DNA from: Bacteroidia bacterium
Lineage (GTDB): Bacteria > Bacteroidota > Bacteroidia > Bacteroidales > Azobacteroidaceae
Direction of reading: 5' to 3'
Length of the DNA stretch: 64,000 nucleotides
Assembly (NCBI GenBank): GCA_025996865.1
Contig: BNTV01000009.1
Location: 12,307 to 76,306 of the forward strand
Position numbers and translations under genes: made by a program. Below, piece after piece: positions 16,402 through 24,915 of this stretch; the first letter of the stretch is position 1; each line of letters begins with the position of its first letter. Under the pieces are notes generated by a model. The model saw nothing but the letters and a program-made list of their open reading frames with translations. It made no database searches and was not told where the DNA came from.

Positions 16402-19400
16402 ATGGTTTATCAAAAATTTTATGGTAATGAAGGATTCGGCAATTTCGCTCGATTGATGCTGATATTCATGTTTAGTGTTTATATCGTATTCCCGGCTTTC
16501 GCTCAAAAAGAAAGACGCATAACCGGTAAAGTCGTAGATGAATATGGAGAATCGTTGCCCGGTGCGACAATCTCTTCCAAGAGCGCTTCTAAAGACAAAA
16601 GTTCCGTAGCTGTTTGCGACGCCGACGGCTTATTTTCTCTTTTCGTATCGGATGAAATCCATCAACTTGTAGTTTCTTATATCGGATTTGAAACACTCAC
16701 AGTGGATCTGACAAAAGAGAATGATTATCAAATTTTGCTGAAACAAAGCGCCGCCTATCTCAATGAGGTCGTTGTAACAGGTATGTTTACACGTAAAGCC
16801 AACACATTTTCGGGAGCCGTATCAACCGTTATGCAGGCAGAGTTGTTGAGAGCAGGTAATCAGAATGTTATTCAAAGTTTGAAAAACATTGATCCTTCCA
16901 TCATCCAACTCGAAAACATGACAATGGGTTCCAATCCCAATGTGCTTCCCGATTTACAGATGAGAGGACAGTCATCTTTCCCCGATTTAAAAGGGGAATA
17001 CCAAAGCAACCCCAATCAGCCGTTATTTATCTTGGATGGATTTGAAACCGATCTTACAAAGATAATAGATTTGGATATGAATATTGTAGAAAGCCTCAGT
17101 CTCCTCAAGGATGCCACAGCCAAAGCTATTTACGGTTCTAAAGCCGCCAATGGAGTGATAGTCATCGAAACCAAACGCCCGTCAGCAGGAAAAATGCGTA
17201 TCAGCTATACCGGCAATCTGAATATTGAAGCGCCGGATCTGACTGCTTACAACCTGACAAATGCCGCAGAAAAACTCGAAATAGAACGCTTAGCCGGTTT
17301 ATACGATTCGGACAATGTTCCGGAACGAATTTCCAGACAAGGGCGTTACAGCGCCATTCAAAGAGAAGTATTGGCCGGCGTAAATACGGATTGGCTGGCA
17401 CAACCCACAAGAGCGGGTGCCGGACAAAAACACGCACTGTACCTCGAAGGTGGCGATCAATACATGGTATATGGCGTAGATTTGTCTTACAATCAGATTA
17501 GCGGAGTACTGAAAGGTTCAGACAGAAATACGTTTTCGGGAGGAATGACCCTGGCCTACAGGACTAAAAATTTCATGTTCCGCAATAAATTATCCGTAAC
17601 AAACAATGTATCGCACGACTCCCCCTGGGGAACATTTTCCGACTACGCCCGAATGAATCCATACAACAGATTATACAACGATAATGGACAATTGGTGCAA
17701 ACCTACGGATATGCAAATGCCTCCGGAAACCTTGAGAACGTTTCCAATCCGATATGGAACTCCATGATTAATACCAAGTATCTTTCGGAATATACCGACA
17801 TAACAAATAATTTTCAGGCAGAATGGTCGGTTTTGACGAACTTAAAAATTATCGGAAGATTAGGTATAAGCCGGAAACTATCCTCAACAGACAATTTCAA
17901 ACCGGGCACCCATACCGATTTTGTACGCTATACCTCAGAAGAAGACATTTACCGCAAAGGATATTATTATCAAAGCAAGGGAACCAATTCCCTGTTGAAC
18001 GGAGATTTGGGTCTTAATTATTTTGCGGCTTTTGATAAACACGCACTGTATTTTAACGGTCAGTTCAACATTTCCAATACTTCATACGATTTATCCTATA
18101 TAGAAGCGGAAGGATTTCCCAACGACAACATGGATCACATTATTTTCGCAACCCAATACCTGAAAAACGGCAAACCCCAAGGCAACGAAGGAATTTCTCG
18201 GGCTTTGGGAGGTGTGGTCTCCCTGAATTACTCGTTCGATGAACGCTATCTTGCGGATGCCAATTACCGTTTGACGGGATCTTCCGACTTCGGCGCAAAC
18301 AGCCGCTGGGGTTCTTTCTGGTCATTGGGAGCCGGATGGAACATTCACAAAGAATCGTTTTTAAAAGATAATGAGCTTGTCAATCAACTGAAACTTCGTG
18401 TTTCAACAGGCTATACAGGTTCGCAAGGTTTCAGTACTTATGCCGCTTTGGCGACTGTAAAATATTATCTGAATACTTCCTATAATGGTTCTATTGGCTC
18501 TTATTTAGTTAGTTTGGCTAATCCCAATCTGCATTGGCAGAAAAAATACGATCAAAATGCCGGTTTTGATTTTTCACTGCTAAAAAACAGGATTACAGGT
18601 CGTTTCGATTATTATACGGCAACAACCGAAGGTATGATTACCGATATTACCTTGCCTGAATCAACCGGATTCAGTTCCTATACCGAAAATCTGGGTGAAG
18701 CGGAAAACAAAGGCTTTGAAACACGGCTAAACTTCAAGGTGTTGGAAAACAAGAAAAACAGAGCCTATTTGAACATTTATGCTTCTGTCGCACACAATAC
18801 CAACAAGATAAAAAAAATTTCCGAATCTTTGCGCGAATATAATTCCGGACAGGACGCTATAAAAGATCTTGCAGATGATTTATCCATAAAAGCCGCTCAG
18901 ACAACGCCATCGGTACGCTTCGAAGAAGGACAGTCGCTGAATGCAATTTGGGCGGTAAAATCGCTGGGTATTGACCCTGTTAACGGAAAAGAAATATTCC
19001 TGAAGAAGAATGGAGAAGTTACCTACGAATATTCAGCAACCGATCAGGTTGTTTGTGGAGACGCTTTGCCGAAATACAACGGAAATTTCGGATTAAACGG
19101 GGAATACAAAAATATCGGATTAAATGTGGCATTGTCTTACCGATTGGGAGGGCAAATATACAATCAGACTTTGATAGACAAAGTGGAAAATGCGGATATA
19201 AAATATAATGTCGATCGCCGGGTATTTACAGACCGCTGGCAAAATGAGGGCGATATCGCACTTTACAAAGCCATAACAGACCGCTCTTATACCCGTCCAA
19301 CTTCCCGTTTTGTTGAAGATTACAATCTGCTGACCCTGTCGTCCATCAATCTATCCTACGATTTTCGTGACGCCGGATTTTTGAAGAAATCTCAACTTCA

Positions 19401-19521
19401 ACAATTGAAAGCTTTTGTGTATCTGAATGATATATTGAATGTTTCATCAGTTAAAATAGAGCGGGGAACGGCTTATCCCTTCGCCCGTAATTTTTCTTTT
19501 GCATTGCAAGCAACATTTTAA
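16402..19521 (+). CDS. SusC/RagA-family TonB-dependent outer-membrane transporter
   Basis: 1039-residue TonB-dependent transporter. The signal peptide is LMLIFMFSVYIVFPAFAQ. Next is a carboxypeptidase-D-regulatory-like domain (RRITGKVVDEYGESLPGATI), then the SusC plug with LNEVVVTGMFTRKANTFSGA, FPDLKGEYQSNPNQPLFILD and the hallmark LLKDATAKAIYGSKAANGVI. The barrel follows and ends FARNFSFALQATF with a terminal Phe. There is no STN signalling domain, which agrees with control by the AraC hybrid regulator rather than an anti-sigma factor. It forms a complex with the SusD homologue 18 nt downstream. Confidence 0.92.
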   Translation: MVYQKFYGNEGFGNFARLMLIFMFSVYIVFPAFAQKERRITGKVVDEYGESLPGATISSKSASKDKSSVAVCDADGLFSLFVSDEIHQLVVSYIGFETLTVDLTKENDYQILLKQSAAYLNEVVVTGMFTRKANTFSGAVSTVMQAELLRAGNQNVIQSLKNIDPSIIQLENMTMGSNPNVLPDLQMRGQSSFPDLKGEYQSNPNQPLFILDGFETDLTKIIDLDMNIVESLSLLKDATAKAIYGSKAANGVIVIETKRPSAGKMRISYTGNLNIEAPDLTAYNLTNAAEKLEIERLAGLYDSDNVPERISRQGRYSAIQREVLAGVNTDWLAQPTRAGAGQKHALYLEGGDQYMVYGVDLSYNQISGVLKGSDRNTFSGGMTLAYRTKNFMFRNKLSVTNNVSHDSPWGTFSDYARMNPYNRLYNDNGQLVQTYGYANASGNLENVSNPIWNSMINTKYLSEYTDITNNFQAEWSVLTNLKIIGRLGISRKLSSTDNFKPGTHTDFVRYTSEEDIYRKGYYYQSKGTNSLLNGDLGLNYFAAFDKHALYFNGQFNISNTSYDLSYIEAEGFPNDNMDHIIFATQYLKNGKPQGNEGISRALGGVVSLNYSFDERYLADANYRLTGSSDFGANSRWGSFWSLGAGWNIHKESFLKDNELVNQLKLRVSTGYTGSQGFSTYAALATVKYYLNTSYNGSIGSYLVSLANPNLHWQKKYDQNAGFDFSLLKNRITGRFDYYTATTEGMITDITLPESTGFSSYTENLGEAENKGFETRLNFKVLENKKNRAYLNIYASVAHNTNKIKKISESLREYNSGQDAIKDLADDLSIKAAQTTPSVRFEEGQSLNAIWAVKSLGIDPVNGKEIFLKKNGEVTYEYSATDQVVCGDALPKYNGNFGLNGEYKNIGLNVALSYRLGGQIYNQTLIDKVENADIKYNVDRRVFTDRWQNEGDIALYKAITDRSYTRPTSRFVEDYNLLTLSSINLSYDFRDAGFLKKSQLQQLKAFVYLNDILNVSSVKIERGTAYPFARNFSFALQATF

Positions 19522-19539
19522 CAATAAATAAAAAAAGAT

Positions 19540-20997
19540 ATGACTCATATACTCATAAAACTTAAAAATATAACGGCGCTGTTTTTAACAGGCTTATGGA
19601 TCGTACTGTCATTCGGCTCATGTAACGATTATTTAGATGTCCGTCCCAAATCACAAATTCCAATTGATCTGCATTTCGAAAGAGAATCAGGATTTGAAGA
19701 TCAATTGACCGGCGTTTATTCTAAAATGTGTGAAGAAACCCTGTACGGTCGTGAAATGACTTTTGGGTTGGTCGAAGTCCTTGCTCAGAACTACGATTTA
19801 CCGCCGCGAAATATTTACGAATACGCATCCGTATATCAATATACGGAAACCAATACAAAAAACCGTATTGACGCTATTTGGGCAGGCGCTTACAATGCTA
19901 TTGCCAATTTGAACGTGATACTCGACCATATTGACAATGCGGACAGGAATATATTTAGCGGAAATCATTTTCAATTGTACAAGGGAGAAGCATTGGGTTT
20001 GCGCTCGTTCCTTCATCTTGATTTACTCCGCTTGTTTGCACCGAGTTACATGGAAAATCCCACTGCACCGGGAATCCCTTATGTAACCGAATATTCGCCT
20101 AAAATAACGGCTAAATCCACAGTAGGTGAAACCTTGGATTACATCTTGTCCGATTTGACGGAGGCGGTCGAACTACTTGCTGTTGACTCTCTTAAAGCAT
20201 CTTCCACCCCATATACTTACAGAAGCAGGCGCAAATATTTCAATTATTTTGCCGCAGAACTTACTTTGGCCCGTGCTTATTTGTACAAGGGAGACAAAAC
20301 AAATGCCCTGAAACACGCGAATGTAGTGATTGAAGAAAACGAGAAGACAGTCAATTCGGCGCTTAACTGGACACATTTTACGGCCTTGGAAACAAGCTAC
20401 GAGTATGAATGTGACCGGACTTTTTCTACGGAGCAGGTTTTTCAACTGAACCTGAATCGAATGGACGATATTATTTCTGCTTATTTTACAGATAAAGCAG
20501 GTAGTAATACCTTGTCGCCCAATGACAATAAAGCAGATTTGATTTATGAAAAAACAAGTAAAGGCTACGGCAACGATTATCGGATGAATAATTGTTTCAA
20601 ATACGACGGCGTAAGAGTTGATAAATATTTGTCCAAGTTCTGGCAATATGAAAACGGTCCTCATAACAAAATTTTTCCGCTTATCCGTCTCACAGAAGCC
20701 TATTACATTGCCGCGGAAGCATTGAAAGATACCGATCCGTCGCAAGCGGTGGTATTATTGAATACCGTTCGCAGCCATCGCAAATTGACGGATTTTCCTT
20801 TGAGCGCTACCTTGTCCGCCAATGAAATACAAGAGGAAATATTCAAGGAATACCGTAAAGAATTTTTGGGAGAGGGACAGCTTTTTTATTATTACAAACG
20901 GCTCAATCTTCCGGTCATAGACGGCGCAGGAGTAATCGCCAACAACAGTGTGTATGTGTTGCCGTTGCCTGATAATGAAGTTGAATTTGGTCAATAA
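19540..20997 (+). CDS. SusD/RagB-family nutrient-binding lipoprotein
   Basis: 485-residue surface lipoprotein. The lipobox is SFGSC followed by NDYLDVRPKSQIP, the usual SusD opening. The protein keeps family landmarks such as WAGAYNAIANLNVILDHI, a TPR-like helix stretch (GEALGLRSFLHLDLLRLFAP) and the C-terminal RKEFLGEGQLFYYYKRLNLP. It caps the SusC barrel and captures substrate. No glycoside hydrolase is encoded nearby, so the substrate need not be a glycan. Confidence 0.92.
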   Translation: MTHILIKLKNITALFLTGLWIVLSFGSCNDYLDVRPKSQIPIDLHFERESGFEDQLTGVYSKMCEETLYGREMTFGLVEVLAQNYDLPPRNIYEYASVYQYTETNTKNRIDAIWAGAYNAIANLNVILDHIDNADRNIFSGNHFQLYKGEALGLRSFLHLDLLRLFAPSYMENPTAPGIPYVTEYSPKITAKSTVGETLDYILSDLTEAVELLAVDSLKASSTPYTYRSRRKYFNYFAAELTLARAYLYKGDKTNALKHANVVIEENEKTVNSALNWTHFTALETSYEYECDRTFSTEQVFQLNLNRMDDIISAYFTDKAGSNTLSPNDNKADLIYEKTSKGYGNDYRMNNCFKYDGVRVDKYLSKFWQYENGPHNKIFPLIRLTEAYYIAAEALKDTDPSQAVVLLNTVRSHRKLTDFPLSATLSANEIQEEIFKEYRKEFLGEGQLFYYYKRLNLPVIDGAGVIANNSVYVLPLPDNEVEFGQ

Positions 20998-21017
20998 TAC
21001 GTAAAAACAACAAGAAA

Positions 21018-21728
21018 ATGAAAAATATTTGTACAATAGCAAGTTTGATTCTGTGTGCATTTTTTCTGTTTACAAATTGTGAAAATGACGGTTTCTATTA
21101 TCAGGACGAAGCGCGGGTCAGATTGGAAGCGCCTTATATATGGGCTTTGGGTTCCGATTCATTGGAATATTCATTTGTTACGGTTCCGGAAACGGTTGAA
21201 GCGTTTGAACTTCCTGTAACAATATATCTGATGGGAAAAGTATCCGCTACGGATCGCGTGGTAAATATCGTTGCAGATGAGAAACTTACGACAGCCGCAG
21301 GAAAACATTATCATCTGCCTGCACAGGTAATTTTACCTGCAAACGAAAACAAGGTAACTTTTCCGGTAACGCTTAATCGCACATTGGATTTGCAGGATAA
21401 TGGCGTTCGCCTGTATATCAAAGTTGTTGAATCCGTTGATTTTAAAGTGGGTGTGCAGGAAAAAAATCATTTGCTGCTGAAATGGAACGATATTTTGTCG
21501 AGACCGACTAACTGGAATGACTTGGTGGAATTTTTCGGAACATTCAGTTTGGTCAAATACCGGTTTATACTGAATAATACAGGCGTTTCGGAATTTAATA
21601 TCGAAACGATGAGTTGGGCGCAATTGATGAACTACAAAATCAAACTGCGGAATGCCCTGAACGCATACAATGAAGCGCACCCCGGAGATCCGTTGAGAGA
21701 TGAAAACGGACAATATGTAACGTTTTAA
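21018..21728 (+). CDS. DUF4843 lipoprotein
   Basis: 236-residue lipoprotein (signal with lipobox FLFTNC). The sequence contains YSFVTVPETVEAFELPVTIY and AGKHYHLPAQVILPANENKV, the beta-sandwich pattern of DUF4843 proteins. These are regularly encoded right after SusC/SusD pairs together with PKD-like lipoproteins. Probably surface-exposed and part of the uptake complex. It lies 20 nt after the SusD gene. Confidence 0.8.
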   Translation: MKNICTIASLILCAFFLFTNCENDGFYYQDEARVRLEAPYIWALGSDSLEYSFVTVPETVEAFELPVTIYLMGKVSATDRVVNIVADEKLTTAAGKHYHLPAQVILPANENKVTFPVTLNRTLDLQDNGVRLYIKVVESVDFKVGVQEKNHLLLKWNDILSRPTNWNDLVEFFGTFSLVKYRFILNNTGVSEFNIETMSWAQLMNYKIKLRNALNAYNEAHPGDPLRDENGQYVTF

Positions 21729-21781
21729 TGATTAATGGTTAATGGTTAATGATAAATGATAAACAATTAACAAAAAAAGAT

Positions 21782-23344
21782 ATGAGAAATTTATTAAAGA
21801 TATTACCGGTATTGATCATTTTTGCTGCTTTTGCGTCTTGTGTGGAAGACAATGGAAACTATGAATATCAATCCGTTTCCGAAATAAAAATTGACACAGT
21901 GGGAATGGCTAACCGGATGGAAATATACAATCTGGAGTTGGGGAAAGAAATAGAACTGGAACCCAATATTACCTACAATAAAAATCTGGATGAACTTGAA
22001 TACTATTGGATTGCCTATCCTTATTATTACAATGTGATACAAGAAGGCAATGCAATGGTTTATCCGCAAGCCGACACACTCAGTCATTCCCATAAACTGA
22101 AGTGGATCGTGGACATTAAACCGGGGCAATATACCGTGCAGTTTGTCGTCGTAGATCCGGAAAGAAAATTACGCGCTTTTTTCAGTTTCCCGGGAGTAAC
22201 CATCCCTGAAAAGGGTGTGAAAACAGGATTGTATATCTTATCGGAATATAACGGGCAAACCGATATAGATTTGTATGGCTCCGCCCGTGCGTTGATTATT
22301 GGAGGCAACCATTTTACGCCCAGATATTACAGCGAAAATCATGGTGGCGAGTTGATTCCCGGCAAACCGCTCTTTATCAGTTATGGCCGGGATTATTATT
22401 ACGCCTTCACGGATCAGACAGCCAAACGTTTGAATACAAACGCACTGATGTTTATGGAAAATTTTGAAGACATGTTTTATACCACACCCGCCTATCATCC
22501 GCAAAATCTGGTCTATACCAATAATTGCGAATTTCTTGTCAACGAAGGCCGTTTGCATGTGTTATATACCAACAGAACAAACGACCGCAAGTTCTCCGAT
22601 CCCGTGGCCGGAAACTATGTGGCGGGAAACTATCTGTCAAGGATGACACGGACAACTTACGCCCCCGTAGTTGATGCCATTAGTTCCGATCAGGTCATAT
22701 TTGACATTACCGCCAATGGTTTCAAACCTTACTTTCCACAGGCGACTTCCATCGGAAATTTCAAGGAAACTACTCCTGAAGCGTTTATTGATGCCAATAA
22801 AATGAAAAGGGAGGTCGTTACGTCATTTGAAGGAAACGGCGGTCAGACTTACAACATCATGAATATCGGCGGTAGAGATTCGCTGTATGTACTCACGTTT
22901 TACAACGTAGTGGATGATGGCGACTTGTCTGTCGGAGGCGGTTCGCGTGTTGATTTGTCGGGATGTAAAGACATAAGAAGCGCAAAATATTTCGCCTCTT
23001 CCAACGCGGGAAATGCGTTTTTCTATGCTACGGACAAGACGGTATATTCATTTTCCTATACGAGCGGACAAAAAAATCAGTTGGACATCTACACTTGTGG
23101 AGCCGATGAAGAAGTGACTGCTATTTACCAGATGCCCAGCGGCGGTTTCCCCACAAGCGGCTGTGTCCTGTGGATAGGCGTATGGAACGAAAGAGAGAAA
23201 ACGGGTAGCCTGGTAGAGTTTGAAATAGACCCCATATCCGGCGCTATCAGCAACCAATGGTCGCCAATGTTCGCCCCTACGTTGTCGAATCCTCAGATTA
23301 CAAAAGGATTGGGTAAAATTAAAAGTATGACTATAAAAATGTAA
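21782..23344 (+). CDS. PKD-like surface lipoprotein
   Basis: 520-residue lipoprotein: MRNLLKILPVLIIFAAFASC gives the signal and lipobox, then VEDNGNYEYQSVSEIKIDTV is typical of the PKD-like family in DUF4843-containing SusCD loci. A PKD-like beta-sandwich (about 30-150, LKWIVDIKPGQYTVQFVVVD) precedes a beta-rich, propeller-like region. The ATG at 21782 is chosen over an in-frame ATG at 21749, because only the former puts the signal peptide at the N-terminus. The spacer before it holds short tandem TTAATGG/AATGATA repeats of no evident function. Confidence 0.8.
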   Translation: MRNLLKILPVLIIFAAFASCVEDNGNYEYQSVSEIKIDTVGMANRMEIYNLELGKEIELEPNITYNKNLDELEYYWIAYPYYYNVIQEGNAMVYPQADTLSHSHKLKWIVDIKPGQYTVQFVVVDPERKLRAFFSFPGVTIPEKGVKTGLYILSEYNGQTDIDLYGSARALIIGGNHFTPRYYSENHGGELIPGKPLFISYGRDYYYAFTDQTAKRLNTNALMFMENFEDMFYTTPAYHPQNLVYTNNCEFLVNEGRLHVLYTNRTNDRKFSDPVAGNYVAGNYLSRMTRTTYAPVVDAISSDQVIFDITANGFKPYFPQATSIGNFKETTPEAFIDANKMKREVVTSFEGNGGQTYNIMNIGGRDSLYVLTFYNVVDDGDLSVGGGSRVDLSGCKDIRSAKYFASSNAGNAFFYATDKTVYSFSYTSGQKNQLDIYTCGADEEVTAIYQMPSGGFPTSGCVLWIGVWNEREKTGSLVEFEIDPISGAISNQWSPMFAPTLSNPQITKGLGKIKSMTIKM

Positions 23345-23348
23345 ACAC

Positions 23349-24503
23349 ATGAAAAAGATTGCAGTAAGTATTATTTTCTTTTGTTTCACCAATGCCCTGT
23401 TCGCTCAATACACCTTCACGGGCAAATTATCCGGTTTGTCGGATGATGATGTAATAGAACTCATTCCCGGAGCAACTCACAAAGACGAGAAGGCGGAAGC
23501 CGTTGCCACGGTAAAAAATCAGACTTTTGTCTTCAAAGGTAATTTGAAAGAACCACGGTTATACTATCTTCGTATAAAAGGTGCAACCGGAAGCTATTCA
23601 TTATTTCTTGAAAATGGCCAAATTCAACTTACAGGAGATGTGGAATTTTCGGATAGAAACGGTCAAAAATCGGTCAACTTTAAGAATATAAGCGTTGCCG
23701 GTTCAGAATTAAACACGATTTATGCTGAAAAATTCGCGTATAAACAACTGCTTAATAAAGAATACAGTGAAATTCGAAAAAAACATGAAGTAATAAGTCG
23801 GCAGATTAGTGAAGCAAGAGGCGCTAAGGATCAGGCGAAAGTGGACTCATTGAGCAATACTGAAGCCGGATTAAAATTAGACAGTGACGAGAAATCTTTT
23901 TTTCAGCGAGTAGAATCATATTCAAAAAAAGCGATTTTTGATGATAAAAATTCGTGGTGGGGGCCTTTTTTGATGCTCGACATCATGGGATGGTACACAG
24001 AACAGAATCAACCTTGGTTTGATGAGTTCTCACCCGAAGCCCAACAGAGTTATTACGGTCAGATTCTGAAACGTGAACTTTTCCCGAAAAAATTCACGGG
24101 AGAAACGCCTTCATTCACGGTAAACAATGGCGAAACGGATTTATCTTTTGCCGATTTAGCCAAAGGAAAGAAAATCATAGTCATCGACTTTTGGGCATCA
24201 TGGTGCGGGCCTTGCCGAAAAGAAATTCCGGAATTGAAAAAAATTTACGAAAATTTTTCATCTAAAGGATTTGAAATCGTAAGTATCTCCATAGACGATA
24301 ACAAATCTGCATGGCAGAAAGCTTTGAGTCAAGAAAAAATGAACTGGCCCAATTTCCTGGACGAAACAAAAGCAATAAGAGAACAATTCAATATCCGCTC
24401 AATTCCGGCCACATTTATGGTAAACGAAACAGGAAAGATTATTATGGAAAATTTCAGAAGTAATGAACTATCTCAAAAATTGGGAGAACTTTTGAACAAT
24501 TGA
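23349..24503 (+). CDS. TlpA-like thioredoxin with DUF4369 domain
   Basis: 384-residue exported protein (signal KIAVSIIFFCFTNALFAQ). Residues 20-110 form a DUF4369 beta domain (FTGKLSGLSDDDVIELIPGA). A helical linker follows, then a thioredoxin fold from about 245 with the redox motif DFWASWCGPCRKEIPELKK and the cis-Pro loop IRSIPATFMV. It is a periplasmic thiol-disulfide oxidoreductase of the TlpA/ResA type. It is the last gene of the SusCD operon, 4 nt after the PKD-like gene; its role there (maturing a partner or reducing a substrate) is unknown. Confidence 0.85.
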   Translation: MKKIAVSIIFFCFTNALFAQYTFTGKLSGLSDDDVIELIPGATHKDEKAEAVATVKNQTFVFKGNLKEPRLYYLRIKGATGSYSLFLENGQIQLTGDVEFSDRNGQKSVNFKNISVAGSELNTIYAEKFAYKQLLNKEYSEIRKKHEVISRQISEARGAKDQAKVDSLSNTEAGLKLDSDEKSFFQRVESYSKKAIFDDKNSWWGPFLMLDIMGWYTEQNQPWFDEFSPEAQQSYYGQILKRELFPKKFTGETPSFTVNNGETDLSFADLAKGKKIIVIDFWASWCGPCRKEIPELKKIYENFSSKGFEIVSISIDDNKSAWQKALSQEKMNWPNFLDETKAIREQFNIRSIPATFMVNETGKIIMENFRSNELSQKLGELLNN

Positions 24504-24554
24504 GGTACGAGTTAGGGTATAAAAGTGTCCTGACTTGTAAAATGCTGCATCTGC

Positions 24555-24662
24555 TTATCCTGCGCCGTCAAGCGCGACCTCGCCGATACCCTGCTCAATG
24601 GCAGCGATATGTCCGCAAAAACCTCACTGAATGAATTGGTTGAGTTGATAAGGGATGCGTAA
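24555..24662 (+). pseudogene. SNF2 3'-end scrap copy D (two microhomology deletions)
   Basis: The 108 bp is a patchwork of three blocks of the first SNF2 copy: 12-24, 119-134 and 679-772. Block 1-2 joins on CTGCGCCG and block 2-3 on CAAGCGC, each present at both donor ends. The last 31 codons (KRDLADTLLNGSDMSAKTSL and on to the stop) remain in frame. It is a marker of the repeated SNF2 3' end, not a gene. Confidence 0.8.
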
Positions 24663-24675
24663 ATCTGCGGTAAAA

Positions 24676-24724
24676 GTCATTTAGGGTGCATTTCAAATTG
24701 TGAATTGAAATGCACCCGTCATTT
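24676..24724. mobile_element. 35-bp palindromic insertion with 7-bp target duplication
   Basis: Direct repeats GTCATTT (24676-24682 and 24718-24724) flank a 35-bp unit with perfect 13-bp arms: GGGTGCATTTCAA (24684-24696) and TTGAAATGCACCC (24705-24717). The homologous spacer near 10.97 kb has one GTCATTT and no palindrome, so this is an insertion. It resembles a minimal MITE or REP-like element; the hairpin could also end transcription from the SNF2 fragment. Confidence 0.65.
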
Positions 24725-24741
24725 TGTATTGCAAAAAATCG

Positions 24742-24749
24742 TATCTTTG
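24742..24749 (+). promoter_or_regulatory. -7 promoter box (TATCTTTG)
   Basis: TATCTTTG fits TAnnTTTG and lies 24 nt before the ATG of the decayed XRE gene at 24774. It is probably now the promoter of the four-gene operon starting at 24916. The equivalent box near 10994 has decayed to TAACTTTA. Confidence 0.5.
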
Positions 24750-24773
24750 CAGTTCACTTAGTCAAACGATAAT

Positions 24774-24912
24774 ATGTTATTTGAAAGGAAGATAAAACAG
24801 TTACGGGAAGATTTTTTGGCTTGCAGACCAAGTTACGACGATGCCGGCTGATAAAAAAGAGTTATCGGATGAAATATTGAATATTGTTAAAAAGAATATA
24901 AACAAACAATAA
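24774..24912 (+). pseudogene. XRE-family HTH regulator, internally deleted copy
   Basis: It starts MLFERKIKQLRED, equivalent to the copy at 11029, then shifts frame and stops at 24851. In the +1 frame the C-terminus continues as FWLADQVTTMPADKKELSDE to TAA 24910. A deletion therefore removed the whole DNA-binding core and shifted the frame. The C-terminal tail differs clearly from the 11-kb copy, so these are paralogues rather than a recent duplicate. It ends 4 nt before the next operon, which it may once have controlled. Confidence 0.75.
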
Positions 24913-24915
24913 TAT

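Noticed and set aside
21729..21781. Short tandem TTAATGG/AATGATA repeats as a regulatory array
   Set aside because: Few, imperfect and very AT-rich units in an intra-operon spacer; most likely simple-sequence slippage.
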